Under the pieces are notes generated by a model. It searched no databases. It worked only from the letters and a program-made list of their open reading frames with translations, and was not told the origin of the DNA. Shown here piece after piece: positions 24,714 to 33,106 of a DNA stretch of 64,000 bases. Origin of the DNA: Gammaproteobacteria bacterium (GTDB taxonomy: Bacteria; Pseudomonadota; Gammaproteobacteria; Ga0077536); the NCBI GenBank assembly GCA_016209015.1, contig JACQWY010000022.1, positions 124,001-188,000 of the forward strand, in the 5' to 3' direction. Position 1 is the first letter of the stretch. The number at the start of each line of letters is the position of its first letter. Position numbers and translations under genes: made by a program.

Positions 24714-25964
24714 CTACTCGTAGCGAAGCGCTTCGGCGGGGGCGATGCGCGAGGCGCGCCACGCGGGATAGAGCGTCGCCGCGACGCAGATGACGAATGC
24801 CGCGAAGCCGACGGCGACGACGTCGCCGAGGCGCAGGTCGACCGGCAGGTAGTCGATGTAGTACACGTCCGGCTTGATGAACTGGACGCCGAAGACCTGC
24901 TCCGCACCGTGCACGAAGGCATTCGCCCTGGAGGTTCCGAGCATGCCCAGCAGCACGCCGAGCGCGACCCCGCCCAGACCGATCAGCACGCCCTGACTGA
25001 GGAAGATCGCGAGCACCGCGCGCGGTGCGAGACCGATCGTGCGCAGGATCGCGATGTCGCGTCCCTTCTCCTTCACGACCATGATCATCGACGCCACGAT
25101 GTTGAACGCCGCGACCGCGACGATGAGCGATAGGATCACGAACATCATGCGCTTCTGCGACTTCAGCGCGTAGAAGAAATTGCGGTGGTACTGGGTCCAG
25201 TTCAGCGCGACGAACGGCGGCCCGAGGCGGTTGATGATGTCCTGGATGTAGCGCGGTGCGGCGGGCGGATCGCTGAAGTTCACGCGCAGGCCCGTCACCG
25301 TGTCCCCGAATTCGAAGAGCTTCGCCGCCGCGTCGATGTGCAGCATCGCGAACGTCGAGTCGTATTCGTACATGCCGCTGTGGAAGATGCCGGCCACCGT
25401 CACGCGTTGATAGACGGGCAGACCGAGACCCTGCTCGGGATCCCAACGCGGCACTACGAGCGTCACGCTGTCGCCGGCCTTCGCGTCGAGGTCGTGCGCG
25501 AGTGCCTGGCCGAGGAGAATTGTGGGCGGGTCCGCGCTGAGCGCGGCGAGCGTCGCGCCTTCGAGATGCTTCGGCAGATCGGAGACTTCGTGCTCGGCTG
25601 CGGGCGGGATGCCGTAGATGACCACGCCGCGGTTGTGACCGCGATGGTTGAGCATGCCGCTCGCGCGGATGAACGGCGCCGCGCCGCTGACGCGCGGGTC
25701 TCGCTTCACTTCCGCGGCGACGTCGCGCCACGGCCCGAGATTGCGTCCCCCCGCTTCGAGTATCGAGGCATGCGAGGTCATGCCGAGGATGTGCCGCGTC
25801 ACTTCGACCTCGAAGCCGTTCATCACCGACAGCACGATCACGAGCACCGCGACACCGAGCGCGATGCCGAGTACCGAGGCGACGGAAATGAACGAGGCGA
25901 AGCGGTTCTTGCGCTTTGACCGCAGGTAGCGGCCGGCGATGAACGTGGGCAGGGGATGGAACAA
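24714..25964 (-). CDS. lipoprotein-releasing ABC transporter permease (LolC/LolE family)
   Basis: A 416-residue inner-membrane permease of the FtsX/MacB fold. The first membrane helix (IGRYLRSKRKNRFASFIS then VLGIALGVAVLVIVLSVMNGFE) precedes a large periplasmic domain; three more helices lie near 265-400, and the end is YPAWRASRIAPAEALRYE. With LolD ATPase such proteins extract lipoproteins for LolA. TTG 25964 with GGAAG six bases upstream gives the family's usual length. ATG 26009 is possible, but a TAGGAT -10-like hexamer overlaps it. No lolD lies beside it. Confidence 0.9.
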   Translation of the reverse strand: MFHPLPTFIAGRYLRSKRKNRFASFISVASVLGIALGVAVLVIVLSVMNGFEVEVTRHILGMTSHASILEAGGRNLGPWRDVAAEVKRDPRVSGAAPFIRASGMLNHRGHNRGVVIYGIPPAAEHEVSDLPKHLEGATLAALSADPPTILLGQALAHDLDAKAGDSVTLVVPRWDPEQGLGLPVYQRVTVAGIFHSGMYEYDSTFAMLHIDAAAKLFEFGDTVTGLRVNFSDPPAAPRYIQDIINRLGPPFVALNWTQYHRNFFYALKSQKRMMFVILSLIVAVAAFNIVASMIMVVKEKGRDIAILRTIGLAPRAVLAIFLSQGVLIGLGGVALGVLLGMLGTSRANAFVHGAEQVFGVQFIKPDVYYIDYLPVDLRLGDVVAVGFAAFVICVAATLYPAWRASRIAPAEALRYE

Positions 25965-26053
25965 GCGGTGCTTCCGGAATGCGCTCAGGGGCGAGGCGTC
26001 GGACGCCATCCTAGCATCGCCGCGCGGCGCTTCGCGACCCGCGCAAGAATGAG

Positions 26054-26331
26054 GGCTCTTCTGCGAACTGTGGGACCGTTCCTCGGTACACCGCGGCGCG
26101 TATTCCCCACGGGTCGCCCTCGCGCAGGCGAGGGCCCAGTGGTTCAGCCGCGGCGCCGAGGTCGAACCACGGGGCCAGCGCAGAAGACGAGCGCGGCGGA
26201 ACGGAACGCTCGAAAGTCCGAGGTTCGCTGCGCGTGCCGTGGGTCACCGCCTGGGCCCTCGCCTGCGCGAGGACGGCGGAGATCAGCCGAGGCGGAATGC
26301 GTCGACTGACCCGGCAGTCTGGAGAAGAGCC
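26054..26331. repeat. nested inverted-repeat element, copy 1
   Basis: A 278-base non-coding element, one of two related copies (the other is 27989-28257). Outer ends are imperfect inverted repeats (GGCTCTTCT...ACTG at both ends). Inside lies a perfect 22-base inverted pair (26118-26139 with 26251-26272); each of its arms is itself a hairpin (CCTCGC/GCGAGG). A third pair, GTGGTTC/GAACCAC (26139-26145, 26164-26170), lies within. The middle carries a conserved stretch starting CTCGAAAGTCCGAGGTTC. It ends directly at the A-tract of a leftward terminator. It looks like a MITE or BIME-like intergenic element. Confidence 0.85.
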
Positions 26332-26362
26332 AAAAAAAAACGGGCGGGGAGGTCCCCGCCCG
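26332..26362 (-). terminator. intrinsic terminator, leftward
   Basis: Read on the minus strand: a nine-pair stem CGGGCGGGG/CCCCGCCCG with a four-base loop, followed by nine T residues (26340-26332). The T-tract abuts the repeat element. The coding gene upstream is far off and already has its own terminator, so this one may end a separate small transcript. Confidence 0.85.
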
Positions 26363-26363
26363 A

Positions 26364-26510
26364 GATTGAGGGAGCAATGGCTTGGGACGACGCACCCGGA
26401 TCCGTCCGGATACGCCTCGGTCCGGGGACCGATACCGCAGAATGCTCCTGGCGGACGCAATCCCGGTTGCGAAAGCTCTAGCACGGAGAATGCCAGACCG
26501 GGCAATCCAG
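26364..26510 (-). ncRNA. candidate structured small RNA ending at the 26332-26362 terminator
   Basis: This stretch has no plausible protein but can fold: a GGAGCA/TGCTCC helix (26371-26376 with 26443-26448) encloses two hairpins (26396-26409 and 26418-26431), and a third stem CCCGGT/ACCGGG pairs 26462-26467 with 26497-26502. On the minus strand it runs straight into a strong terminator, and an independent terminator lies upstream at 26599-26625. No promoter hexamers are evident and no Rfam family is recognised. Several GGA triplets occur, reminiscent of CsrA-binding RNAs, but this is weak. Confidence 0.3.
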
Positions 26511-26598
26511 GAATCAAGCACAGGGGCGCGGCCGCCAGGCGTACGGCGCACCAAGCCGGCGCGAACGGCACTCGATCCGGTGCGTACGCAAGGCGCGG

Positions 26599-26625
26599 AA
26601 AAAAATCCCCGGACATGCCGGGGAT
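26599..26625 (-). terminator. intrinsic terminator of the 78-residue gene
   Basis: On the minus strand ATCCCCGG and CCGGGGAT form an eight-pair stem around a five-base loop, followed by a run of seven T residues. It lies about 200 bases past the stop of the 78-residue gene and is the first terminator in its direction. Confidence 0.85.
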
Positions 26626-26827
26626 ATCTTGGCGTGATCGATCGACTCTTCGAGCGCTGCGCACCGGGCATCAGGGTCTCGCGCACGAGTCGGGAACGGG
26701 ACGCGGCCGGTGCGGGCGATCGACGGGACGATCCGGGCGGACCCGGGAGTAGCGACCGGATACGCACGCGCGATGAGAGCGTAGGCGGCGGCCGGTTAAC
26801 GGACTGTGAACGGGCCGTGCGGAGGTC

Positions 26828-27064
26828 TCAATCGGTCTGTGCCTCGACGCACAGGCCCCACATCACCTTGTAACGATCGGCGCCGGTTTTCTGGACCGAC
26901 CACAGCGGCTCGCCCGGCTCGCGGCACAGCCCATTGCCGCGCCACGTCTCGTGCGCCGCGGGGAACATCTCGGCGGTCGCGATGCCCGCATTGATGAGCC
27001 GGCTGCGCGTGCTGAGGTACCAGACGCCGTGGGAGTCGCAATAGACTTTGATGTGGTCGTACAC
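26828..27064 (-). CDS. small hypothetical protein, 78 residues
   Basis: Not recognised. GTG 27064 follows GAAGGG with about nine bases spacing. The product starts VYDHIKVYCDSHGVWYLSTRS and contains LINAGIATAEMFPAAHETW and PLWSVQKTGADRYKVMWGL. The high share of Trp, Tyr, Met and Cys, unlike the Arg-rich shadow frames around it, argues for a real gene. It has no signal peptide and is probably a compact soluble protein. It is divergent from msrA with 252 bases between starts and has its own terminator at 26599-26625. Confidence 0.7.
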   Translation of the reverse strand: MYDHIKVYCDSHGVWYLSTRSRLINAGIATAEMFPAAHETWRGNGLCREPGEPLWSVQKTGADRYKVMWGLCVEAQTD

Positions 27065-27316
27065 GGTGCATGTCCCTTCATGAGCTCGCGGTCGAAACTT
27101 CCTGGGGCGATAGCCGCGCCTGTCTGTTCGGCGGCCGCAGTCGCTTCCGGACTTAGAGACCGTCCGGCAGCGGAAAGTTGCCGAAGTCTGCGTGCCGCTC
27201 GTCTCAGTTAAGCATTGCGTTCGCGAAGTGTCGAGCCGGGCAGCCGCCCCGTCCGCTTGATTTCCGCCGCAGTGCGCGCCATCTTGAGGGCGGTGCAGTA
27301 TTCCGCAGGTGTTCCC

Positions 27317-27952
27317 ATGTTCGGTCTCGACAGGAAAATAGAAATGCCCGCTCCTGACCAGGCGCTGCCCGGCCGCACTCAGGCCATGAGCGTCGCGAAC
27401 CGGCATTTCGTGCTCGACACGCCGCTGCTCCCGCCGTTTTCCGAGGGCATGCAGCAGGCGCTGTTCGGACTCGGCTGCTTCTGGGGCGCCGAGCGCAAGT
27501 TCTGGCAGTTGCCCGGCGTCTACACGACGGCGGTCGGCTATGCGGGCGGCTACACGCGGAATCCTACGTATCGCGAAGTGTGTACCGGCCTGACCGGACA
27601 CAACGAAGTCGTGCTCGTCGTGTACGACCCGGCGCGCCTCGACTTCACGGCGCTGCTGAAGGCGTTCTGGGAAGCTCACGATCCCACGCAGGGCATGCGC
27701 CAGGGCAACGACGTCGGCACGCAGTACCGCTCCGGGATCTATTGCTTCGACGACGCGCAGCGCGCGCTGGCCGAGCGGAGTCGCGACGGCTACGAGCGCG
27801 CTCTCGAAGACGCCGGCTATCCCGCCATCACGACTGAAATCCTCGACAGTCCGGTGTTCTACTACGCCGAGGACTATCACCAGCAATATCTCGCCAAGAA
27901 TCCCGACGGCTATTGCGGCCTCGGCGGCACCGGGGTGAACTGCGTGGCCTGA
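27317..27952 (+). CDS. msrA: peptide-methionine (S)-S-oxide reductase MsrA
   Basis: A 211-residue protein nearly the length of E. coli MsrA (212). The catalytic motif GCFWG places the nucleophile at Cys54; [46 protein letters not shown] and [26 protein letters not shown] are family blocks, the last supplying resolving cysteines. The enzyme repairs the S-form of methionine sulfoxide in oxidised proteins with thioredoxin as reductant. ATG 27317 aligns with the E. coli start (DALPGR region) and has AGGTG upstream. Repeat copy 2 follows 36 bases after the stop. Confidence 0.96.
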   Translation: MFGLDRKIEMPAPDQALPGRTQAMSVANRHFVLDTPLLPPFSEGMQQALFGLGCFWGAERKFWQLPGVYTTAVGYAGGYTRNPTYREVCTGLTGHNEVVLVVYDPARLDFTALLKAFWEAHDPTQGMRQGNDVGTQYRSGIYCFDDAQRALAERSRDGYERALEDAGYPAITTEILDSPVFYYAEDYHQQYLAKNPDGYCGLGGTGVNCVA

Positions 27953-27988
27953 TGCGCCGCGCCGCATCGCGACAGCGCAGAAAAAAAA

Positions 27989-28257
27989 GGTTCTTCTTCG
28001 AACTGCGGGGCAGGATTCACCGGCAGGCAGAGGTGGCCTTCTGTAGACGTCGCCCTCGCGCAGGCGAGGGCCCAGTCGTTCAGCCTCGGCGCCGAGGCTG
28101 AACCGCGGGGCGAGTGCAGATTACCAGCGCGGCGCTCTCGAAAGTCCGAGGTTCACTGCGCGTGCCATGGGTCACCGACTGGGCCCTCGCCGGCGCGAGG
28201 GCGACAGGAACCCGCCGCGGCGGGATGCGTCGACAGACCCCGCAGTCTGGAGAAGAA
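27989..28257. repeat. nested inverted-repeat element, copy 2
   Basis: A 269-base relative of 26054-26331 in the same orientation. Outer ends are imperfect inverted repeats (TTCTTCT..., ACTGCGGGG). The inner 29-base arms (28050-28078 and 28176-28204) are complementary except at one position. A perfect 24-base palindrome, each half TTCAGCCTCGGC, occupies 28079-28102. The central segment again carries CTCGAAAGTCCGAGGTTC. An eight-A run precedes it (27981-27988) and the A-tract of a leftward terminator follows. It fills most of the 360 bases between msrA and the CTERM gene. No protein is supported. Confidence 0.85.
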
Positions 28258-28282
28258 AAAAAAAGCGCCCGCGAGGGGCGCT
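28256..28282 (-). terminator. intrinsic terminator of the VPxPA-CTERM gene
   Basis: On the minus strand AGCGCCC and GGGCGCT form a seven-pair stem with a five-base loop, followed by nine or more T residues. It lies about 30 bases after the stop of the CTERM gene, and its T-tract touches repeat copy 2. Confidence 0.9.
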
Positions 28283-28312
28283 GAGGGTTCACGGCGGAGA
28301 AGCCGGAATCGT

Positions 28313-28849
28313 TCAGACCGCAGTACGGCGCCGGGTCAGCGGCGCGAACACGAGGCCCGATAGGAGAAGAAAGGCCGCGGCCGGCACCGGTACGGGCGCT
28401 GCTTTGAGGAGCCCGGGGTTGAGGTCCGCGAGATGCGTGAACGTGTCGCTCGTGACCCACTGCAGCCGCGTGCCCACGCGCTGCCACGACAAGGTGCCGG
28501 CGGCCCGCAACTGGTTCTTCGTTCCGTCGAAGAAGAGCTCCGCCCACTGGAAGCTGAACGGCACGCTGTCGTAGCTCAGCCGCAGCCGGACCTTGCCTGC
28601 GTTCGCGGCCACCGAAGGGCCGCTGAGGAACAGGCGGGTGCCGTCGTCTTCGCTGGCCGACCAGCCGGCGAGGGCGGTCGGTGTCTGAATCGTGTATTGC
28701 GCGATGCTGAGGTTCGAGCCGTCGGCCCAGAAGTAGAGGCCGGTGACGGCCTGGTCGTTCTGGATGTCCACGAGCTTGATGCTCGAGGCGCGCACTGCCG
28801 GCATGGCGGCGACGAGAGCGAGAGTCAGCAATGCGATGGATTGTTTCAT
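28313..28849 (-). CDS. VPxPA/PEP-CTERM-type exported protein
   Basis: A 178-residue protein with a signal peptide (MKQSIALLTLALVAAMPAVRA), a beta-rich body (GLYFWADGSNLSIAQYTI, VRLRLSYDSVPFSFQWAELFFDG) and a C-terminal sorting signal: VPVPAAAFLLLSGL, then a short hydrophobic stretch and TRRR. This is the tripartite pattern of PEP-CTERM/VPLPA-CTERM proteins, which are processed by an exosortase and released or anchored with exopolysaccharide. No exosortase is in the window. ATG 28849 has GGAAGA upstream. Confidence 0.82.
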   Translation of the reverse strand: MKQSIALLTLALVAAMPAVRASSIKLVDIQNDQAVTGLYFWADGSNLSIAQYTIQTPTALAGWSASEDDGTRLFLSGPSVAANAGKVRLRLSYDSVPFSFQWAELFFDGTKNQLRAAGTLSWQRVGTRLQWVTSDTFTHLADLNPGLLKAAPVPVPAAAFLLLSGLVFAPLTRRRTAV

Positions 28850-29117
28850 GGTCTTCCGTCGTGGGGATTCGGTACGGCGCTCGCGAGTTGCGATCGCCGC
28901 GACGGAGGAAGTGCAAGCGCGGTGCCAGCGCGCGTCCCCGAATGTCACAACACCGTTTCGTGTGAGACCCGTCACGCGACGTGCGCGGCGTGGTCCGCGT
29001 GTCACGGAATTTTACGCGGCGATTGTGATGGCGCGCACGCGGCGCACGGTGCGGTCGAACGTGGATTATCCGGCGTGACGCGCCGCGCCGCGGGAGTTGT
29101 CGCCGGCGGGAGACAGC

Positions 29118-29732
29118 TCAATGCGCGCCGAGGCGCGCACGGCGGCTCCACACATACCAGGCGATCCCCGCGAGCAGCAGCGCGACCACGCCGATGTCGA
29201 TCTGATGCGAGTAGTGCTGAACGACGGTCCAGTGCTCGCGCAACAGCATGCCGCAATAGAGCAGGAAGCCGTTCCAGAGCGTCGCGCCGGTCACGGTCAG
29301 TGCGATGAACGGCAGAATCGGCATGCGGCCGAGCCCGGCGGGGATGGAGATCAGATGGCGTACGACCGGGATGAAGCGCGCGATGAACAGCGTGATCGAG
29401 CCGCGCCGCTCGTTGAAGAAGCGCTCCGTCATCTCGAGATCGTGGACGTTCAGCAGCAGATAGCGTCCGACGGCGAGCACGAACGGCCGGCCGCCGTAAT
29501 AGCCCATCGCATAGGAGGCGAGCGAACCGACGAGCGAGCCCGCGCTCGTTGCGAGCATCGCGAGTCCGAGATCCCATTTTCCGTCCGCGACCTGGAAGCC
29601 GACGAAGGGCATCACCGCCTCGCTCGGCACGGGGAAGATCATGCTCTCGAGCGCCATCAGGAACGCGGCACCGAGATAACTCGTGCTGTCGAGGATGCGG
29701 ACGGCCTGGCTGGCGATGAATTCGGTGAGCAT
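29118..29732 (-). CDS. DedA family membrane protein
   Basis: A 204-residue inner-membrane protein of the DedA/SNARE-associated family. Hallmarks are the re-entrant segment with ALESMIFPVPSEAVMPFVGF, the GSLVGSLASYAMGYYGGRPFV block and RFIPVVRHLISIPAGLGRMPILPF. DedA proteins are thought to flip phospholipids or undecaprenyl phosphate, or to support proton-dependent envelope stability. Two arginines in RFIPVVRH correspond to essential residues in characterised members. ATG 29732 follows AGGAAAGGA. Confidence 0.92.
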   Translation of the reverse strand: MLTEFIASQAVRILDSTSYLGAAFLMALESMIFPVPSEAVMPFVGFQVADGKWDLGLAMLATSAGSLVGSLASYAMGYYGGRPFVLAVGRYLLLNVHDLEMTERFFNERRGSITLFIARFIPVVRHLISIPAGLGRMPILPFIALTVTGATLWNGFLLYCGMLLREHWTVVQHYSHQIDIGVVALLLAGIAWYVWSRRARLGAH

Positions 29733-29811
29733 GGACGGGTTCCTTTCCTGGGACTGGCCGCCGCGCGGCGGCGCGAATGTCGCACACTCCGTCCGAAAGC
29801 GCCAGCGCGCT

Positions 29812-31506
29812 TCAGGCGCTGCCGAGGCCCAGCCGGCGCGTGAGCGCGATCGCGAGCAGCGGCGCGACGAGCGAGATCGCCGTCGCCGTGACGAGCAGGA
29901 GGCCGAGCTCCGAGTAATCCGCGGGCATCGTCACCGCGTGGGTGACCGGATCGCGCACCTCGCGCGTGACGGTGAAGACGACGTTCAGGTATTTCGTCCC
30001 GAGCTGCGCGGCGGACAGTGCGAGATTCGTGAACGAGGCCATGACCGCGAAGTACGTCGCCTTCAGACGCGCCGGTGCCGAGTTCGCGATCCAGGCGAGC
30101 AGCGGCACCATCGAGATCTGACCGAGCGGCGATTCGAGCGCCGTATCGACCAGCGCGATGAAGCGGGCATCGACGAGGCCGCCCGTCAGACGCGCCGTCC
30201 ATTCGTGCAGTCCGTAGTACATGCCGAGGATCGGCAGTCCGAGCACGAAGCCCGCGAGCGTGAGGAAGGCGACGATATAGGCGATCGAGCGCTCCGCCAT
30301 CAGGCGCCGGAACGCAAACAGGCCGACGAGCGTCAGCGTGCTGCCGATCACGCCGAGGCGGGCGAGGAAGGACTGATCGAAGCCGAGCGCGTCGATCATC
30401 CACCAGGTCGAGCCCGCGCCCGGTCCGGGCAGCGCGCGGAACACGAAGATCACGATCGCCGTGCCGAGCAGCGTGCGCCGGGATTCGGGCGTCAGCTCGC
30501 CGAGCAGGCGGTACATCAGGAATGCGATGACGGCGAAGGATCCCGCGAAGATCGCTTCCTGGGCGTATTCGAAGCGCGATGCGCCGAGGCCGATGGAGAG
30601 CGCGACGAAAGCGAGGCTGCCGCCGAGGATCGACCAGTTCGGCCGCGTGGCCTCGCCGGCCGGCTCGAGGAGTTTCGCGATCTCGTGCGCCGCGAGGCCA
30701 CGGGCGGCGAGGCGGCGGCGCGTCCGGCGCTTCAATGCCCAGGCCAGCAGGACACCGAGCACCGAGATCGCGGGAATCACGAGCGCGAGCGTGTAGACCT
30801 TCGCGTAGATGGCGGCCTTCGCCGCCTGCGGCAGCTTCTCGACGCCATGGAACATGACGACGTTGACGAGCGAGACGAGCACGCCGCCGCCGATGATCGC
30901 GACGCGACCGAGCGTCTGCACCGTCGTATTCATCAGCCGGCGCTGCTCGGCCGGCACGGGGCGGCCCGCGTCGTCGACGATCGGCACGGCTTCGACGGTC
31001 ATGGCATCGGCGACGGTGTCCTGCAGCATGTAGCCGATCGGCGCGAGCAGCGCACCCACGACGTACCAGCGCTCCGCCGGCATGATCGCGCGCATGCCCT
31101 CGAGATCGGTCACGAGTCCGAGCATGACGAGCAGGCTCGCGGCGATCAGCGCCGCACCGACGAACACGAGCGCGGACTTGTAGCGCCACAGGAGATCCAC
31201 GAGATGACCGACCGGCATCTTGAGCGCCCAGGGCAGTCCGGCCCAGAAGCCGAGCGCAGCGAGGAAGGCGGCCGAGAGGCCGAGATATTCCTTCACGAAG
31301 AACGTGCCGACGATGCCGGTCAGGCTCGAGATGCCGGCCGCGAGGTACACCATGAGCGGCGGCAGGTAGGAGAGCCGCATTTCGCGACCGAGCTCCAGAA
31401 TGTTGTCGTCGAACCAGCGCGTGAGTGAGAAGGGCAAGGGAGACTCCGGTTCCAGGGGCGGCGGCGCGCCGCCCGGACCCGAAGAATCGCGGAGCGCCGC
31501 GGTCAA
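29812..31506 (-). CDS. MFS transporter, folate-biopterin (BT1)-like
   Basis: A protein of up to 564 residues with about 12 membrane helices. The first block (GISSLTGIVGTFFVKEYLGLSAAFLAALGFWAGLPWALKMPVGHLVD) has the layout of BT1/FBT-type major-facilitator carriers. A central loop near 260-290 is rich in Arg, and the end is a short cytoplasmic tail. Cargo is unknown; folate, biopterin or another anion are possibilities only. Two TTG starts have ribosome sites: 31506 (GAAGG) and 31437 (GGAG). The longer is given here. Confidence 0.78.
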   Translation of the reverse strand: MTAALRDSSGPGGAPPPLEPESPLPFSLTRWFDDNILELGREMRLSYLPPLMVYLAAGISSLTGIVGTFFVKEYLGLSAAFLAALGFWAGLPWALKMPVGHLVDLLWRYKSALVFVGAALIAASLLVMLGLVTDLEGMRAIMPAERWYVVGALLAPIGYMLQDTVADAMTVEAVPIVDDAGRPVPAEQRRLMNTTVQTLGRVAIIGGGVLVSLVNVVMFHGVEKLPQAAKAAIYAKVYTLALVIPAISVLGVLLAWALKRRTRRRLAARGLAAHEIAKLLEPAGEATRPNWSILGGSLAFVALSIGLGASRFEYAQEAIFAGSFAVIAFLMYRLLGELTPESRRTLLGTAIVIFVFRALPGPGAGSTWWMIDALGFDQSFLARLGVIGSTLTLVGLFAFRRLMAERSIAYIVAFLTLAGFVLGLPILGMYYGLHEWTARLTGGLVDARFIALVDTALESPLGQISMVPLLAWIANSAPARLKATYFAVMASFTNLALSAAQLGTKYLNVVFTVTREVRDPVTHAVTMPADYSELGLLLVTATAISLVAPLLAIALTRRLGLGSA

Positions 31507-31575
31507 GTCAAAGCCTTCTCAGGCCGCGGGCCAGCCGGTAGTATCGGGTGGAAACCGACAGCGGCGCAGGAACGC

Positions 31576-31905
31576 GTGCACTATCTCTATCTCGCCATTG
31601 CCATCGTCTCCGAAGTCGTCGCGACCTCGGCGCTGCGCGCCGCCGACGGCTTCCGGGAGCTCGGGCCGTCGGTGCTCGTCGTCGCCGGCTATGCGTGTGC
31701 GTTCTACTTCCTGTCGCTGACGCTGCGCGCCATCCCGCTCGCGATCTCGTATGCGATCTGGTCCGGTGTCGGCATGGCACTGATCGCGCTCATCGGCCGC
31801 GTGCTCTACGGGCAGACGCTCGATGCGCCCGCCTGGTTCGGCATCGGCCTGATAGGCGCGGGCGTCGTGATCCTGAATCTGTACTCGAAGACAGTGCCGC
31901 ACTAG
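31576..31905 (+). CDS. small multidrug resistance (SMR) family transporter
   Basis: A 109-residue four-helix membrane protein of the EmrE/SugE type. The essential membrane Glu is in IVSEVVATSALRAADGF, and YAIWSGVGMALIALIG and GIGLIGAGVVILNLYSK match SMR helices 3 and 4. The family exports cationic drugs or guanidinium by proton exchange. The GTG start has AGGA upstream. The MetX-like gene follows after 51 bases, and the MFS gene diverges. Confidence 0.93.
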   Translation: MHYLYLAIAIVSEVVATSALRAADGFRELGPSVLVVAGYACAFYFLSLTLRAIPLAISYAIWSGVGMALIALIGRVLYGQTLDAPAWFGIGLIGAGVVILNLYSKTVPH

Positions 31906-31956
31906 GCACGCGCGGGTCCCGCATCCGCATCCGCAATCGCAGACCGGAGGACAGCC

Positions 31957-32958
31957 ATGACTGAGTGCCAGACCTTCGACCTCCCGGGCTTCGTCACCCA
32001 GGGCGGCGTCAGCTTCAACGCCCGGCTCGCCTATCGTACTTACGGCGAGCTCAATGCCGCACGCGACAACGCCGTCGTCGTGCCGACGTTCTACGGCGGA
32101 CGGCACGACGATACCGCGTATCTGTTCGGGGACGGGCGCGCTATCGACACCCGAAGACATTTCGTCGTCGTGCCGAACATGTTCGGCAACGGCCTGTCGT
32201 CCTCGCCGAGCAACACGCCCGCGCCCTACGGCCGCGGCGCGTTCCCGCTCTTCACGCTCTACGACAACGTGCACGCCCAGTACCGGCTGCTCACGGAGGC
32301 CTTGAAGGTTGCGCGCGTGCGTCTCGTCGCCGGCTTCTCGATGGGGGGACAGCAGGCGTATCAATGGGGCGTGTCGTATCCCGACTTCGTGGATGCCATC
32401 GCGCCCATCTGCTCGGCGGCGCGCATCTCGGAGCACAATCACCTCTTCGTCGACAGTGCCTGCGCGGCGCTCAGGCTCGATCCGGACTTCAAGGACGGCT
32501 GGTACGACGGCCAGCCCGTTCGCGGCGTGCTCGCCTTCGGCAAGGTCTACGCGGCGTGGTTGTTCTCGCAGGACTTCATGCGCGAGCAGGCCTACCGCCA
32601 GATCGGCCTGAATTCGAAAGCCGACGTCGTGCGCTTCACGCAGAGTTACTTCCTGCAGAACGACGCGAACGATCTCCTCGCGATGGCCGCAACCTGGCTG
32701 CATGCCGACGTCAGCGCGAATCCCGAGCACCGCGGGGATTTCGACGCGGCGCTCGCCGGCGCGACGCCGCGGGCGATCGTCATGCCGGGCGAGACCGACC
32801 TCTACTTCCGCGTCGCCGACAGCGCGCGCGAAGTGCCGCTCATGCCGAACGCGGAACTGCGCGCCATCCCCTCGATCTGGGGCCACGCCGCAGGCTTCGG
32901 CATGGCGCCCGCCGACGGCGCGTTCGTCGATCGTGCGCTCGCGGAGCTCCTCGCCTGA
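31957..32958 (+). CDS. MetX-like alpha/beta hydrolase (homoserine O-acyltransferase family)
   Basis: A 333-residue alpha/beta-hydrolase related to homoserine O-acetyltransferase. LAYRTYGELNAARDNAVVVPTFYGG is the MetX-like start, Ser is in GFSMGGQQAYQWG, Asp in MPGETDLYF and His in WGHAAGFGM, giving the triad. It is shorter than typical MetX (about 370 residues), and no other methionine genes are nearby, so it may be a different acyltransferase or esterase. The gene has GGAGG-like sequence upstream. Confidence 0.85.
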   Translation: MTECQTFDLPGFVTQGGVSFNARLAYRTYGELNAARDNAVVVPTFYGGRHDDTAYLFGDGRAIDTRRHFVVVPNMFGNGLSSSPSNTPAPYGRGAFPLFTLYDNVHAQYRLLTEALKVARVRLVAGFSMGGQQAYQWGVSYPDFVDAIAPICSAARISEHNHLFVDSACAALRLDPDFKDGWYDGQPVRGVLAFGKVYAAWLFSQDFMREQAYRQIGLNSKADVVRFTQSYFLQNDANDLLAMAATWLHADVSANPEHRGDFDAALAGATPRAIVMPGETDLYFRVADSAREVPLMPNAELRAIPSIWGHAAGFGMAPADGAFVDRALAELLA

Positions 32959-33106
32959 GCCCCCGCCGGCGGGTCAAGGATTCCGCCGGCGCGGTCGATA
33001 GGGCTGTCATCCAGAACCTCACCCGCTGGGCCACCAGGACTCGGCCCGGCCCGGGCTGCAGCTCCGCGCGGCGCTCCCGGGCCGCACATCACAAGGGACA
33101 GCCAAG

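Noticed and set aside
25956-26309. Open frames running through repeat copy 1 (and similar ones in copy 2 up to 28101)
   Set aside because: The shared peptide is only a translation of the repeat; indels between the copies break the frame and there is no ribosome site.
26364-26600. tRNA, RNase P, SRP, tmRNA or 6S RNA in the structured gap
   Set aside because: None of the conserved segments of these RNAs is present on either strand; only an unclassified candidate is kept.
26144-26767. A 207-codon minus-strand frame across the terminators and candidate small RNA
   Set aside because: It reads through two intrinsic terminators and half of the repeat; the product is Arg/Ser/Pro-rich and unlike a protein.
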